In this document: piece after piece, positions 31,331-62,772 of the stretch
Position numbering within the stretch: position 1 is the stretch's first letter
Layout: each line of letters begins with the position of its first letter
Source of the DNA: Alentia gelatinosa
Lineage: Eukaryota; Annelida; Polychaeta; Phyllodocida; Polynoidae
DNA: 64,000 nucleotides
Assembly: GCA_950022655.1 (NCBI GenBank)
Contig: OX465579.1
Coordinates: forward strand, 52,803,950-52,867,949
Reading direction: 5' to 3'
Made by a program: the position numbers and the translations under genes
Notes under the pieces: generated by a model
The model's input: the letters and a program-made list of their open reading frames with translations, nothing else
What the model was told of the DNA's origin: nothing
The model's database searches: none

Positions 31331-33440
31331 GACACCAGGTATTTTACCTGGGCCTCACCAATTCATGCAGTTGTTGAAAAGGATTGATGGAGAATTTTGC
31401 AACAAACCACCAGTATTATAAATTACAAATCTGTGGTTGTAGTGCTTCCAAAAAGTAAAGGCAGTAAACCCTATGATTCATAGGTGGAATTTGTTACTTA
31501 GATTGTGTTTATGACCCGGTAATTGAATTAAAAAAAATTAAACTAGGCAATTGGGTCACGACAATGTCTAGGGAAGGGGTATGACGGCTACTAGTAATTT
31601 GGTGCATCTATTAGATTTAGGCCATATGGAATTTATGTTCAGAGTCTGAACCTCCAATTCCGCTCTATGCTATTGCGAAGAGTTAGTGCTGACTCCGAGT
31701 TCGGAGAACAGTGAAGAAGTCTACAATATGGATAATTACATCCATTAGGCCATTGTGCCCATCCGTGTTGAAGTGGTGGCCCATATCTGTTTCCAACAGG
31801 CCATATTTGATCCGATAGAAATGTTGAAATCAGTCAACAACAAAAAAATTGTTTTATAGTGAAAGCTCCTAAATACTTAAATCTTGAAGCATTGATAGCG
31901 AATGAGCACAATTACATTTTTGGCATGGGTAAATATATGGATTTTATTAAGAAATAGGATTTGATCAACAAATGGCAAATTAGGTGGGTTGTTTTTTTCT
32001 GAAGCTGCAATTTTACGTTTTGGCATGGATTGGTCCACAAACCGGGCAGCGGCCTAGGTCGCTAGTGATATCAAATATTCGATATGTTCTTTATCTGTTT
32101 CCTCAGTCCCGAATTTACCATCGCTATCCAGATCCTGTTAGCACATGTCTTGAACACCCATTAATATCAGGAAAACGATAACAACATTATAGTTTAAAAT
32201 ACTTTAATTTGTTAAAAACTGAAAGCTCAAGGATTGGTAATACATGAGACAAACGATTGCAAGACGGTCCCGCGCGAGTTTGGGTCCATGATACAACTAT
32301 ATACAGACAGGATGCAGGACATAGTGCACAAGCGCAGGGTACCAATTCACGGTTCCCCGCCTGATAATGGCCCACCAGTCTTGTCTGGGCACCTTCCTGA
32401 TCCCGTGCACCTTAGTATCAGAGTCTGCTACCAGGGGGCACTAACTCCATCAGCACGCCCCCTGGAGTGATATCCACAAACTGCTTGTGTACATATTTGA
32501 CTATAAATATGCGTTTCTGAGCGAAATGAGATTATCCATTATTTTGTAGATATTCTTGACGAGTTGAGAGCTGGAACGAGTTTCCATAGCACCAGCTTGA
32601 TTTATTCTCACCCAAGTGTTTGAGATAAAAGCAGATATAGTGAGAGGTGAGCACAGTACTTGTCAGCCTTGTCGAATCCTGGTGGCCCCGAGAAAATATT
32701 ATCTCATCCAGCGATCTAACTACTGCATAATATGTGCGCTAGCATGGAGCATTGCCCAGCCCTTTGGCGATGAAGTATTCTTACGAGCCAATTAATATAT
32801 GTACCAAGCACTAATTCTCAAATAAAATTCTTAAAAACAGCGATGATAATGATGGGAAATACAGCAATACATGACACTCACAAGTGTCAATCGATACTCC
32901 ATAGATCTGAAAGACATGGGCTTTACATATAAAACATTTTGATTTTTTTTATGATTATAAAAATGGTGTCCCGGCGACAAAATGTGGACCACCCTAAAAA
33001 TTCATACGAATAGTATATATAAACAATTGCAATAGTAATTACAGATGAAGGTACCTAAATTAAATGCACGAAAGCCAATGCGGAACGATTACACATTAAC
33101 TTGCAACTTGAAGTTTACTGAAGTAGACAGCATTGATAGATAAATATGTAATTCTAGCGTCTTCCTTTCTCAGAATAAATGAGCAGCGAGCTATACCCTA
33201 CTGATCTTAATGGAAAAAAAACTATCATGAACGGCTAAGCAGCATAGTTAAATGACGAAAAGCACTAAATGGTTATTAATGTTGAATAACTAAATTGTAG
33301 CATATCGTTGTCTTCATTTCTTCGCATCTCAGCACTGATTTGCGACATTATTACATACTGTAAGATATATTGTAGTTAAAAAGCAGTTAGGAGTCGGGCT
33401 TCTGGTACTTCAGTTTGCTCCCAAGTTGATCAAGTTGTGT
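31331..33440. other. No gene seen; CTCF-like pair
   Basis: Mostly AT-rich. 32265-32470 is more GC-rich and contains the inverted CTCF-like pair at 32428-32467. No coding exon is apparent. Confidence 0.4.
32428..32467. promoter_or_regulatory. Inverted pair of CTCF-like motifs
   Basis: CTACCAGGGGGCAC (32428-32441, plus) and CTCCAGGGGGCGTG (32467-32454, minus) face each other 12 bases apart. Both fit the animal CTCF core CCANNAGGGGGC closely. Binding is inferred, not shown. Confidence 0.45.
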
Positions 33441-33448
33441 AGTGAACC

Positions 33449-34731
33449 ATGTCCGTTGTCCTGGCGCCATCAACTAAATCAGCAGCGCTGTTGCAATCAC
33501 ATGGGATGGATGTCCCGCTCACTATAGTTCCAGTCAGTGACGTCACGCCTACATATGTGGATGGTAAAACCACAGCTGCAGTTGGCGGCACCATCTGGTG
33601 GGACGCTGATCAAGTAGATGGCCTCCAGTCGCGTGGTGGAGCTGTGTCAGGTGTGCGAGATGTGAGTGTGTGCTATCTATGGGTGTGACACTCACCTCCT
33701 TGCAAACCTGCAGCCATGAAAGCATATCTTAGAATTGAGGCGGGATGTACATTTATCATGTGGCATAATATCAAATATCAAAGTATTTATGAGATCATTG
33801 GATTTTTTAAAAAGTATAGAATAACCTTCAAGGTCTAGTTCTATCAGAGAATATCATATATATGCCATTTTTTTCATGAATCTAAACTAGGTACAAGTAT
33901 TTAAAATTAAAAAAAATGTTTGCGAAATCATTATGTTCAACTGCCAAGTTACCATATACGACACGCATACTTCACATGCAGACTCCCAACGTGCAACAAA
34001 CGCCAGACTCTACCACCAGGTGGCTTCACAAGGTCTGTAGTGTGGCAGATCGCCATCAGGGGGCAGGACAAGACGACACAGGATGCACCAGGCGGTAGAA
34101 ACACACAATATGCCAACATCCTTACCTGTTGCTATGTATATGTCAGTATGAAATGCTAATAAACACAACCACTACTCCACTGCACAGCAATACACAATAA
34201 CTAGTTTTTAACACAAACCATGCATCTCGTAGGGAGGTTTTAGTTTTTCATGCACAAGGCACGCAGACGAGTATACACACATTATTAGGTTTCAATAAGC
34301 AAAGCAAATTATATACATGCGAAATTCAGTCTGGTACAGGTGTATATTTCTATGCATGTCAGATCCAGACTATACGTGCATTTGTTTTTATCCTTTCTTT
34401 TGGAATACATTTCTTTTTATCTTCATTCACTTCTAGACTTAAATGCCCTAATCAGAACAGTATAAAGCATAGCCAAATCTTGTGCAAGTTTCCAGAAATG
34501 AGCTTCGAATCACATCTTGATCAGATGCATGCATATTGAAGAACTATTTACAGTTTAAGTTAAGATTAAATCTATTTTCTTACATTCAAACGATATAATT
34601 TCTCCTTACCAATAAGGACTTTGCTACTCAGTTAGTTCAACACTTTGGAATAAAAGAAAACAAAAGCACTGGTATTAGGAATATTTCTGATAGCATGTAA
34701 TAACTGTTTTCTTTTTCAGGAACTCCAGTGA
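33449..34731 (+). CDS. Candidate two-exon orphan gene (74 aa)
   Basis: Exon 1 is 33449-33661: 71 codons from an ATG in the context GAACCATGT to GAT|GTGAGT. Exon 2 would be 34720-34731, after a strong acceptor (TAACTGTTTTCTTTTTCAG), giving three codons and TGA in phase. AATAAA follows at 35110-35115, a believable 3' UTR length. The protein starts MSVVLAPSTKSAALLQSHGM and has VGGTIWWDADQVDG; I recognise no family, signal peptide or membrane span. Its GC content and codon mix look more coding than the flanks. Against it: the C-terminal exon is tiny, the middle contains a CTGGTGG motif also found elsewhere in the window, and an alternative exon at 33982-34099 is in frame too. Confidence 0.35.
34013..34067 (+). 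promoter_or_regulatory. Two CTCF-like motifs in tandem
   Basis: CCACCAGGTGGC (34013-34024) and GCCATCAGGGGGCAGG (34052-34067) lie 27 bases apart on the same strand. The second is a very good match to the CTCF core. Confidence 0.4.
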
Positions 34732-35109
34732 AGCTCAATAGCGAAAGGATTCCAATGTATGGGATGTGGCGAGATAAAGTTGTTTGGCAGAATAGAGGAT
34801 TAATTCTCGGCTTTCAACTGAAGAACACAAAAATGAAATGGTGCATCCATGTATACAGAACATGAACAGGAACAATGTATGGACAAACTGATCGGGTCAA
34901 TTCCATGTAAACATGTACATATAGATATTACTTTCACTGAAAACCAGTCATACTTGAATCCTTTACCTTGGAGAAGTGAGACTGGTGTTCTTCCGGACAT
35001 GTTTAGCTCTAGCAAGAACCTAGAGTAAACAACAAAATACGAGTTTGAAGATGATTCCTTGAGTCTTGGGGTGGGACTAATGCATGGGTCCTGCGAACAT
35101 GCGCAGAGA

Positions 35110-35115
35110 AATAAA
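35110..35115 (+). terminator. Poly(A) signal, candidate orphan gene
   Basis: AATAAA about 380 bases after the predicted stop at 34731, just before the minisatellite at 35160. It is meaningful only if the 33449-34731 gene is real. Confidence 0.3.
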
Positions 35116-35159
35116 TAGCGCAACGCCACCAGAGGTCACTTTGAGGAGAGGGTGTTAGA

Positions 35160-35580
35160 AAGAGAGAGGTGTGTGGTGCACTGAACAGTGTAGGGCAGTC
35201 TAACACAGTGTAACGTACACTAGAACATTGCTGGACTGTCAAACACAGTCTATGGTACACGAGAACAGTGCAGGAAGCCGAACACAGTACATGGTGTATC
35301 AGGACAGTGTGTGACACCCTAATAGTCTGAGACAGTCTATGGTGTACAAGGACAGTGTATGGCACCCTAGAATAGTGCCCTATACAGTAGTACAGTGTCG
35401 GGTATCCTAACACAGTGCATAGTGTAACAGGCAGTGCAGGACACATGAACACAGTGCATGATGTACTAAGACAGTGTAGGGTAACCTAACACAATGCATT
35501 GTGTACCTGTGCAGTGCAGGACACCCTACAACAGTGCAGAAACCACAAGTACAGTGCGAAGTGTTGCAGAATGTACGGGC
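35160..35580. repeat. Degenerate ACAGTG minisatellite
   Basis: Units of roughly 38-40 bases built from AACACAGTGCATGGTGTAC, then -AGGACAGTGTAGGACACCCT. About ten diverged copies. The minus-strand frame through it is repeat-driven. Confidence 0.75.
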
Positions 35581-36059
35581 CACCTATCCGGTCAGTGAAT
35601 AATGACAACTCCCATTGGTTCTATTTACCATGACTTAATGCTCGCACCCCTTAATTATTCAAAGGAAAGGTTGAAATCGCCTCCTCGCTTCCTGGAAAGA
35701 GGAGACAAGAGAATACACGGTGATTGTGTGGTGGTGAAGGTGGTGGTGGTAGTGGAGATGGAGGAGGTGAAGGGGATTGTGTGGGTTTGGGGTAGTCTGG
35801 AGCGAGGCTGGGAGAAGGTTCTCTTAGGTCTAGCGTCGGTGTATATGGCGACGCCTATCGACTGACCTGAGAACGAATTCATCCATAATGTGTCTGGAAC
35901 GAGGGACCTACAAGGTGACGAAAATGACGTCATACTACGTTAGATATGACTTCTTATAATGTGGACCTATGACCTCATTTTATCAGCTCCGACACTGTTT
36001 ATTTTTCAAACACGCCTACCGAATATGATTCGTATGATCATCGTATGATCATCAATTCA

Positions 36060-36165
36060 AGTTTTAGTCTCTTGTACATTGTTGCCTTGTCAAATTCCTA
36101 TGCCGTTTTGATATGTGGTACAACATTGCTTTAACAAATTCCTATGCCGTTTCACTATGTTTCGA
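36060..36165. repeat. Short tandem duplication
   Basis: Two units of about 48 bases share ACATTG, the block AAATTCCTATGCCGTTT and TATG. Confidence 0.6.
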
Positions 36166-36719
36166 TATCAATAATAATACTTCTACTTTGATACGGTGTA
36201 TTACACGTAAAGTTAAATAAATGGCCCCTGGAAAACGCAAGAAAACGCTCATCATGCTTACAACGTCCACGTGCATAGACTAGCGCTACTTATTTGCGAA
36301 AGTTTTCCTTACAAGTATGTCTACTTTCCTCTAAAACACAGCTGATTATAAATGTTATTGGTGGTGAAACAACACGTGGGATCACAGTGGGGAAGCGTGT
36401 GACTGATGAAGAAAGGAACAGCAATATGTAAGACTGCCAGTGAATAGAGGCAACATGGGGACGCGGCTACCATGTCAGGATCATAAAGATAAATGTTAAA
36501 CATGAATATACAAACAATACACGCTTGTAATCAGTATCAATAGTATACGCACATGATTCACTACAGTATCAAGCAATTACTACTTCCCACCATAATATCT
36601 TATGGTAGATGAATATCTTTAAAGATATTCCAATCAAGGCTGCCACATTTCACATACATATTGGTTCGTATATGATAATACTACATCCATCATTATCATG
36701 ATAAGTACGTAAAGCATCA

Positions 36720-36725
36720 TTTAAT
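36720..36725 (-). terminator. Possible poly(A) signal of KANK
   Basis: ATTAAA on the minus strand, about 180 bases after the predicted stop at 36906. A canonical AATAAA also occurs farther on at 36003-35998, so the 3' UTR could be about 0.2 or 0.9 kb. Confidence 0.35.
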
Positions 36726-36905
36726 AAGTGCTCCGGGTTATGGAGTGTATAAATGGGATCTCACAGAGACAATAGAGTCATGCGGGCAACAATAATGTGT
36801 ACTTTGCACACTAGTTTGATTTAAGTACATGTATGTACAACACGGACAAGCCCATATATTCAGGTATGTACAGCACGAAGATAAAATAATGCCTGTTAGG
36901 ACTGA

Positions 36906-54846
<17,941 letters not shown>

Positions 54847-54916
54847 CTTGAAAGGTGGATCAGCAGTTTCGTCTCAACACACGTTCCTTTCTGCTGATCT
54901 CAACAGCCTCCCATAT

Positions 54917-56980
54917 CTGTAGAGGAAAGGAAAGTAAAACTATGTATAGTAATGTACACAGTCGTTATTCTCTTTTAAAACATTGTACATACAAAGACAC
55001 ATATCTAAACACTATTCAGGACTTCTCTTTCATTATATCTTGTAAAGACAATTTGTAACCGAAATGACAATCTCTATTCATCACAACACCTATTCGAAGA
55101 CAATCTTTATTCACAGAATCTCTTGTTGTTTTGACTATCAGACTTAATATTAAGGAATGGTACTTGCTACAGGCCACCGTTGAGACGCCATTTACCAAAT
55201 TCATACATGTACATATACGTTAATGTATGACCAAATTATGCTCAGAAAAGATATCAATATATCTGGGAGTTTAGGATGGACCTTGGGGAATGTAGACAAC
55301 ATGATTCATACATGAAATCATAGCTAAATATAAGAGCTCTCACTCATTAAAGAAACACGCCCTATTATGTCAGAATATCGCTGAGTGGCCCGACGGTTCA
55401 TGAACACCCTGTTAACCTGCCAGATGGGGAAGACATGATGATGACGATATAAAATTTTGCCCAGTGTTCCCCCAAATATCTACTTAAAAACGTCATCAAT
55501 CACGACATACATGACGCTGTCTGACGCTTCTCTGACGTCTACCCAAGGCTCCTGTCACAAAGTCCTATTCATCATTTTACTGACAGCGAAACGCCGTTTT
55601 AATTAGCATTTTCAGCTACATGTACTTACAAAGGATGTGTGATAACCTATTTCGTATAAGGAAGAGTAGTACACTAGATAAAATGTAAAACTGTTTTATA
55701 ACAGAGGTACAAACCAGTGAAATACTAAAGCTTATTCAAAGGGATGATCTTCTAACAAAAATTATGATTGAGATCTATGAGGTATGAAACTGAGTATATC
55801 GACGATTAAGATTAGTATATGAATATTTGGGTTGGGAAGTTGTAGTTTCTATGAGAATCTCATGAACTCGCACATGATTCATGTGGTACACTATTGAATT
55901 TCCGCTGATTTCTGTGTCTACATGGAATCAAGACTAGACTGATCTGAAGAGCACTTGTTTGCTATTAACCTGATTAAGACATATATATTTCTTTGCACAT
56001 ACTCACAATGGTTGTATACATATACGGACAGGAAAACCTATTTTAACGTTCACAGCCCCTACCCCCACCCCCTGCTTTCTTTATGCGAACTAAGTTAAAA
56101 CGTTGATAAAACAGAAACAGGGGATCCACCTTGGACGTTGTGTACTGTAAACTATTCCTCACCCTCTCCTGCTCCACAAAGACCTTCTGAGAAAATAAAT
56201 ACATACAGCACTGTCTGACTCATATATTACGCGCTTTGCCATGACCTCTGTGGTTTGGCCGCTTTTAGTTTGTCACTCACAGAAATTTATGGGACACCTC
56301 AAGTATTTCCCTTCTGTTCTGGGAGGTACCGGCGGTGAACTTTCTCTGCTCCTCTTTTTCTCGCTTGTATCTTAATAGATGGTGATTTCGTGTCTATTAT
56401 CACGAATACTGTGCAGTTTGACAGTAAAGATCACATTTGTGATATATGAGAATTGCATTATTCATGCATTGTAAGGGTAAATATAACTGTGTTCCGAATA
56501 AGAGAATGGAAGTACATGTGCATGTGTGCTCTAGGTAATATATGTTCTATAATATATAGAAGTAGATGCTCATTGCTCAATAGATGTGTACGGTATGAGA
56601 ATAGACGTTCATGTTTATAGAGGTATGTGTGAGTGTGCTGCATTCGAGTAGTTCCTAGTATGCTAAAGGAAAACAGTTGTATGGGTGTGATGTATGATAA
56701 CTGATGTCTACATTGCTAGCTGTGAGCAGATGGGCCTAGCCTCGTAAAGCCATTCTGAAAACTGATATATACATACACGTGTGCTGTATAATAGTAGAAA
56801 TGTATTATGTTTGTAAGATGTGACGTGAATTACCTCTATGGGAAGCAGGACAAATTACCAGGAATTAGATATGGATGTCTCCTGGTTGATAATAGACATA
56901 CAAGAATGTTGTATAGAAGTGAATATATATATGTCTGCTGCTTGAGAATAGACTAATATATGTACTGTATAGACGAAGAT
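54917..56980. other. No gene seen
   Basis: Upstream of the mapped KANK start exon. A non-coding leader exon must lie at or beyond here, but nothing identifies it. AT-rich, with scattered ATG-rich frames that look like chance. Confidence 0.4.
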
Positions 56981-56989
56981 GTACATGGT

Positions 56990-57360
56990 TTGGGCACTCT
57001 GGATTCACCTCACGCAGACTCCAGGGCAGAATTATGGAGGGTAAACACCCAGACGCCAACATATGGCAACCATCAGGGCTTCCACAGGTACACTGAGGTA
57101 CGCCGTCCACGACGACCAGCCTCGCCAACCACCAGTAGAAACGGGCTGAGTCCCAGCGACATGGGCTGGTTATATAATGCAGATCAGGTGCGCTAAGCCG
57201 AACCTGCAACCCCCACCTGCCTACACTCTATCCAGCTGACCTCACTGCATCCTACCTCATCCCACCTCAACCAATCTAACCTCACCCTATCCCAACCTCA
57301 GCCCCCTGTACTAAAACTCGTCACTACCCCCATCCCCTCAAGGTATACCACTCTCTATCA
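56990..57360. other. GC-rich patch, possible leader exon or promoter
   Basis: GC-richer than its surroundings, with an open plus frame of 78 codons and a C-rich run of CCTCA-type units at 57210-57330. There is no domain or splice pattern that I trust. Confidence 0.2.
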
Positions 57361-59370
57361 CCACCAGCCTCATGGCTAAGACTTGTTGACGAGGTTTAGA
57401 AAGCCTCTGTCTGCTACAGGTTGGAAGACTGGAGTCACTTGCACAAATGGATAAATCCAGAAAGCTAGATGCCACCGATATTACATATATTATGCCAAGC
57501 AGCTTTATAGTTCCTTGAAATTAAAATTGTGAATCTTCAAAGGGAGATGAACCTATATTGTGTGTGAATTACGAGCATCTGAGGACCCTCCCCTGATAGC
57601 TGAGCAGAATAATTCAGATCCTTTTAGAATCAGAAGCAGAATCATAGAATTTAAAACTGGACATAGGTATGTGAATCCTTTACAAAAAGACTACGTAATG
57701 TGAGCAGTCATGGTTTAAACATGATATCTAGAAAACAAAAGTGAACAGTTGAAAATGGTTACTTAATACTCGTGTTTTGAAAGAAACTAAATACATTGAC
57801 ATTGACCTGTCTAGTTGCATGAGGGTAGAGGGCGACCATGTGTGCTAAACTGTGCTGCAGTCAGCCTGTTCGGGGCTCTGTCCCTGAGCACCTTCACATC
57901 TCTCCAGGTGGTTAATATTAGAGAAGCCCCGAACCTAACTCCACACGGAGTCCTGTTCTGTAAACGTGTAAATCTCTCAGTCCAATACTCCAGCTTTCCA
58001 CACGGATTTGCAGCAGTCTCGGAAATAGTGCCTTGTGCTCTTGAATTTGATGTTTACTTTGTAAAAAGAGCTACATAAATCGGGGAGATCACTTGCAGCT
58101 GTTTAGTGGTGGCCAGAAAGGAGAAAAACCACTTGTTTCTAGAAGGTTGCCTTGTTTGTACACATTCGTGACCAGTAACCATGGTAACCTACCTGATACA
58201 TAGTCCAGGCTTGAAACTATTCTACTACTTTTCCACGTGGAATTGTAAGGAGTTCTAGAGTACAAAATAATATATTGGGTAAAAGGAGCTTCCGGTAGCA
58301 TCTACCCGTGGGCAAGAAATGATAAAGTATGCGATATGCTCATGATAATCATGACTTTTTATCTCTATCTACCACAACTTGCATCGACAAATAATCCCTG
58401 ATAAACCTTCGATCGGAAAAGACCCACGATAAGGACAATCAACCCCTGTGACAGAAGCTGTATGTACACAGGTATATGCAACCTGTAACAGTAGTAGGTT
58501 CAATTTCAGTTTATATTTGTTTGTATTATACTGATAATTAGGATGGGTAGAAGTTTCATATCTGCGAGTCATATGAAGTATCATATCACGTGTAGCCTGG
58601 GCCTCTGTCAGTGCCCTTCTCAATGTACAGTGATGAAACATATATATTGGTCACTCTCTCAGTTTTAATTACAAGTACAAGGGTAATGATTATATGTTTT
58701 ATCATCATACGAAGAAACTAGTAATACTCAGCCCTAAGATCAAATATATATATAAAGCTCCACCCACCACATAAATATCACTACCATTATAAATCAGCAA
58801 GGGATGAAGACAGATTTATGCGCTCGTAACTCTGCCATTTCGTCTCCAAATGGGGCATAGCTCCGATGCCCTTAACCCCAGCCCATAATTGCCATAATAG
58901 CGGTGTAGTTATAAACCTATCATGTCATATGAGGATAGTTTTAACCCTGATCATGTGATAGGAGTGTTGTAATCCCATCTTGTCCAACGATTCTGACATA
59001 AGCAGATACCTCATCAACCACAACCAGTATACGACTCAATAGTTAGATAACTTTAAACACATCAAATTATCTGATACACCAAGATTCACTTTATTCTTCC
59101 ACTTTCAGATTTGTCAGCGACTTTATCAGTGGGACTGTCCATATTTACAGTAACGATTTGTCATCTTTCCTTTTGTCAAAAAGGAATAAGTCCTCACTGC
59201 GATATTAATGTCTTCATTTATTGAAGTTTTAATGGCGGACACTGACAAAAACAAAACAGACGGACTTAGCTATCCTTCAACATACACATAGTACAAAAAC
59301 ACACACAAAGAACAGAGCCCCAGCGTGCTCTTTAACTCCCCCCCCCCCCGACTTCATGTCATGAATCGTT
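57361..59370. other. No gene seen
   Basis: Ordinary AT-rich DNA. No repeats or coding exons stood out. A C10 run lies at 59340-59349. Confidence 0.4.
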
Positions 59371-59439
59371 GCACGATTATTGTAAACCATATTTTTTAGG
59401 CGATTGGAGGCCGTTGGGTGCAGGGTAGGGGTATAAGCG

Positions 59440-59640
59440 AGAGAGACAGGGGGTTACCGTCGACGGTGAAACGCTCGGCTCCATCATGTGTCGGGCTCGC
59501 CACACCCACCTCGGGCACAAAAAGCTCCTACGTAAACAGGTGGGCCGGGTGGCCACAGCCTCCCGCCCCACTCACACAACGTGAGCTGTGTAGTTGAGCT
59601 TTTTGCTGCTAGGCGCTAACGTTTTTTTGTGTCCTACTCG
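59440..59640. promoter_or_regulatory. CpG-rich patch with GC box, possible KANK promoter
   Basis: Many CpGs, a GC box (CCTCCCGCCCCAC, 59559-59571) and TACGTA lie in 200 bases about 4.7 kb upstream of the KANK start exon. That exon's strong acceptor demands a leader exon somewhere to the right, and this is the most promoter-like spot. Placement is inference. Confidence 0.3.
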
Positions 59641-59679
59641 ATGCTGGGATCTAGGTGAGTACACAAACCATCCACATTC

Positions 59680-60120
59680 CACAGGACTCGCGTCCCCAGT
59701 CTCCCGTCTCGGTCTCCCATCTCAGTATCCGGCCAACAATGCTCAGAGCTTGTGCCCGGACCAAGATTCTGAAATGTGGTGTACTGTGGCCTCAAGGCTT
59801 CCATGCCTGGCCTCAACTCCCCTCTGCATAATCCTCAGACCGCTCATCCACTTCTGGACCTCAAGCGCCCGGTTCCCTGTCCTCGCTTCGTCTGCAACCT
59901 CCACCCCCATCGCCCGCTACAGAGCCCACCTCTGGCTGATCTTCCCCACTCCAACCCCATACCATACATCATCGGACCTGGCTACTAGAAATCCCCTCTC
60001 TCCTGTCCTTGCCAAGCCCTACCATGCCCTACCCTGTAAATATGTACCTTCCCTGACTTATCTTGTGCTTTTTGGCCCAGCCCTATCTTGGCATGTCCTC
60101 ACACTGACTCCCTCACTGTG
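59680..60120. repeat. C/T-rich degenerate repeat region
   Basis: Loose recurrence of CCT-, CTCAGT- and CCAGCCCTA-type blocks over about 440 bases, with open frames that result from the skewed composition. It resembles the CTCA-type region at 57210-57330. Confidence 0.4.
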
Positions 60121-60266
60121 AACCACAATGAGGGTAGCCCTCAGAGATTCTGCACCAGTCCTAATTAACACTTGTGTCTTTGTGAAAAAGTTGGAACACT
60201 TGAACCGCAAGGCTGTCTAATGGGGAGGTAACAAAACAGGGGCGGATAGGTAAGAAAGGGGTTTTA

Positions 60267-60455
60267 TATTATCAGTAACAGACCACGTGGGTGGATGCGA
60301 GCATTATGTTAATAGTAACGTATGGTTGGACAGGAGAGAGGATTATGTTAACAGTAACGGGCCACGTGGGTCGGTACAAGGGTTATGTTCACAGTAACGG
60401 ACCAGATGGATGACATGTACGTTTTTGTTCACAATAAGGGCCCAGTGAATTTAGG
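60267..60455. repeat. ~48-bp tandem repeat
   Basis: Four units containing ATTATGTTAACAGTAACGG, then -CCACGTGGG. The E-box CACGTG is kept in units 1 and 3. Confidence 0.7.
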
Positions 60456-61088
60456 TCTGGGGATGGTATGTGTAGCCTAACCGTGTGTTATACAAGTCTA
60501 GTTAAATGCCCTGAAATCTTTCAGTTAACACGTTGAAAAAAACACCCTTCTTGAACTTTCATCTTTTCTATCATATCTACTTATGTTCATATAGCAAATA
60601 ATCCTTATAATGAAAATAATAATGGGATGTGCATGTATGTGTAATAAGTACTGGACTGAGACTCATATACATTTTGCTACCTTGAGATAGGTAGCACAAT
60701 GTATATATGCATGCCTCGCCTCAATGGGCTAAAACATTTATTTATTGTACTGAGATAAGAGACGAAACGCAAGTACATATCACAGTGTTTGTTGATTTAC
60801 CAATGTTCGTCGAAATTGGATTGGAAGAGCGATTTCAAATCGAAACTCAATAAAGACCTATTTAAAAAGAAAAGAAAAATAAAGACCCCATAGACGGGAG
60901 AGGTGCATGGAATAGAAAAACCAGAATTGTCAAGTTCGACCATGTTGGGTGACGTAGGTGGGTGACTGAGTGTCGCCGAAAGAATCAGTGGGGCAACTGT
61001 TTAAGTAGAAGAGACAGTGGGGCCACTGTGCTTCACCATGGTTACCGTGTCATGGATACTGTTTTATGTATGTACGTCATGTTGACCT

Positions 61089-61102
61089 CAGCGCCCCCTG
61101 AC
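61089..61102 (-). promoter_or_regulatory. CTCF-like motif
   Basis: GTCAGGGGGCGCTG on the minus strand, a good match to the CTCF core, in the region upstream of KANK. Confidence 0.35.
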
Positions 61103-61199
61103 GCCCACCTAAAGAACACGTCACGTGTCACCATCCTGTACTCTCCCAGCACATTCTGCCTGCACAATAACATGTTTTAACGAGTACCAGCCCTGGAAT

Positions 61200-62760
61200 T
61201 GACGTATAGGAAAGCGTAGAAAATGTGATGAATTCGTGTACACCACAATCATAATACTCATAATACACCATATTGCGCAGATGGAACAACATCAGACAAA
61301 CCAGGCCTGTCTGCTTTGCTTGCAGTTATTAGTATCTAATAATTTCACCTTGTCCAGTCTGTATATAAAGTATATATACATTTACTGTATTACAAAAAAG
61401 TTCAATTTGTGCAAGCACACTCAACAGGGAACTATATTGGACTGAAGATTCGTTCTCACAGAGGCAAACAGTAGAAGGGGTTTGGCGGAAGGCCATTGAT
61501 ACAGAGTTATTATCCGAAACTCGGCTTGTGAGATTGGCTACCCTCGAAACTTTAAAACCAAAACTCATTATCAAAGTGAGCTGCGTAGTCCTTCTCATAC
61601 CACACTAGTGGGAGTGAATTCACAGTCACATACCTCCCTTTCCCCTTCATCCAACTCCGTGTCCCATAAACTATTGACGTTTTACTCTCCCTAGACAGAG
61701 CAAACATTGCGATCCGAGCCTTCGAGACGTGTTTTTTATCTGGCGTCTTTCTAAAAGCTAGGTTTTGGTTTATTATGACAATGATCGGTCTACTTGGAGT
61801 CACTGCGCACTTAACACGACCATACCACCTGACTAGGCCAACACAAGTAAAAGTTGATATCCAAGACACGGCGTAAAATGTGTTTCAGACACAAATATTT
61901 TACTTTTCCTCTTCTTTAAATAGTATAGGTCTTAATGGTATAGTTACAGAACAACTCACACCAGAGCAGCTTTCACATGCCGATCTTGCAGCTAAATCTA
62001 AATCACGTGCAGGAATTCGCCCTGAAAATGAATGCAATATACGATGATTTATTGTGAACATTCCCTCTCCATTTTCATAGAGTACACTGCACATTACATA
62101 CAGGCGTTGGTTAAGCAGGCATATTACGAAATAGTGTCGCTGTTTCTTTCATCTAATTCGCATATTAACCTTGGCTAAGACTCCCTCCCCCGAGGACCCA
62201 ATCTGTTGGGCCTGCTATGCTTTTTGTTTTGATTCAGTAGTATTCTATTTAACCTAGTCCCCGAATTACTTTGGTGTTGTCTCTCCTAGCCTGCACTACA
62301 TTCTAACTTTTAAAAAGAGTTTACTGTAGCCTAATTATGTGCAACCCATAAACACAAAAGTCACTGTATTGCCTCACTAGATCAATATCATACACAAAAA
62401 TATAACGATTATTCACGTAATTTGCGAAGAAGTGAGAAACAAACTTCAATCAAATTATTTTTATCATAAGCATTTTTTTTTTAAATAAAGGAACATACAC
62501 TTATAAATACATAAATAAACCCGAAAGATAGATTCGACAGACTGTTTCATTCGCGTGAATGAGGCTCAATTTATGTCTTTGGTTTATACAAGAAAACATA
62601 ATTTTATATACCGGAAATGAAAACAAGTATCTCCATCGAAAGTGGAAAACTGCCATGCCTGTAAAACCGGTGTTGGGAGACTCTAACCAACTAGTAAACG
62701 TTTCGCTAACCACAACCATTTTCCCACAATATATGAACACTCAGTGTTAGTATAACAACA
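61200..62760. other. No gene seen
   Basis: Several short frames on both strands, none with splice signals in register or known motifs. Confidence 0.35.
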
Positions 62761-62772
62761 GAAATATGACCG

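Noticed and set aside
33916..34098. 60-codon plus frame with a possible exon from 33982
   Set aside because: The acceptor is weak and part of the frame overlaps CTCF-like motifs; kept only as an alternative 3' exon for the 33449 gene.
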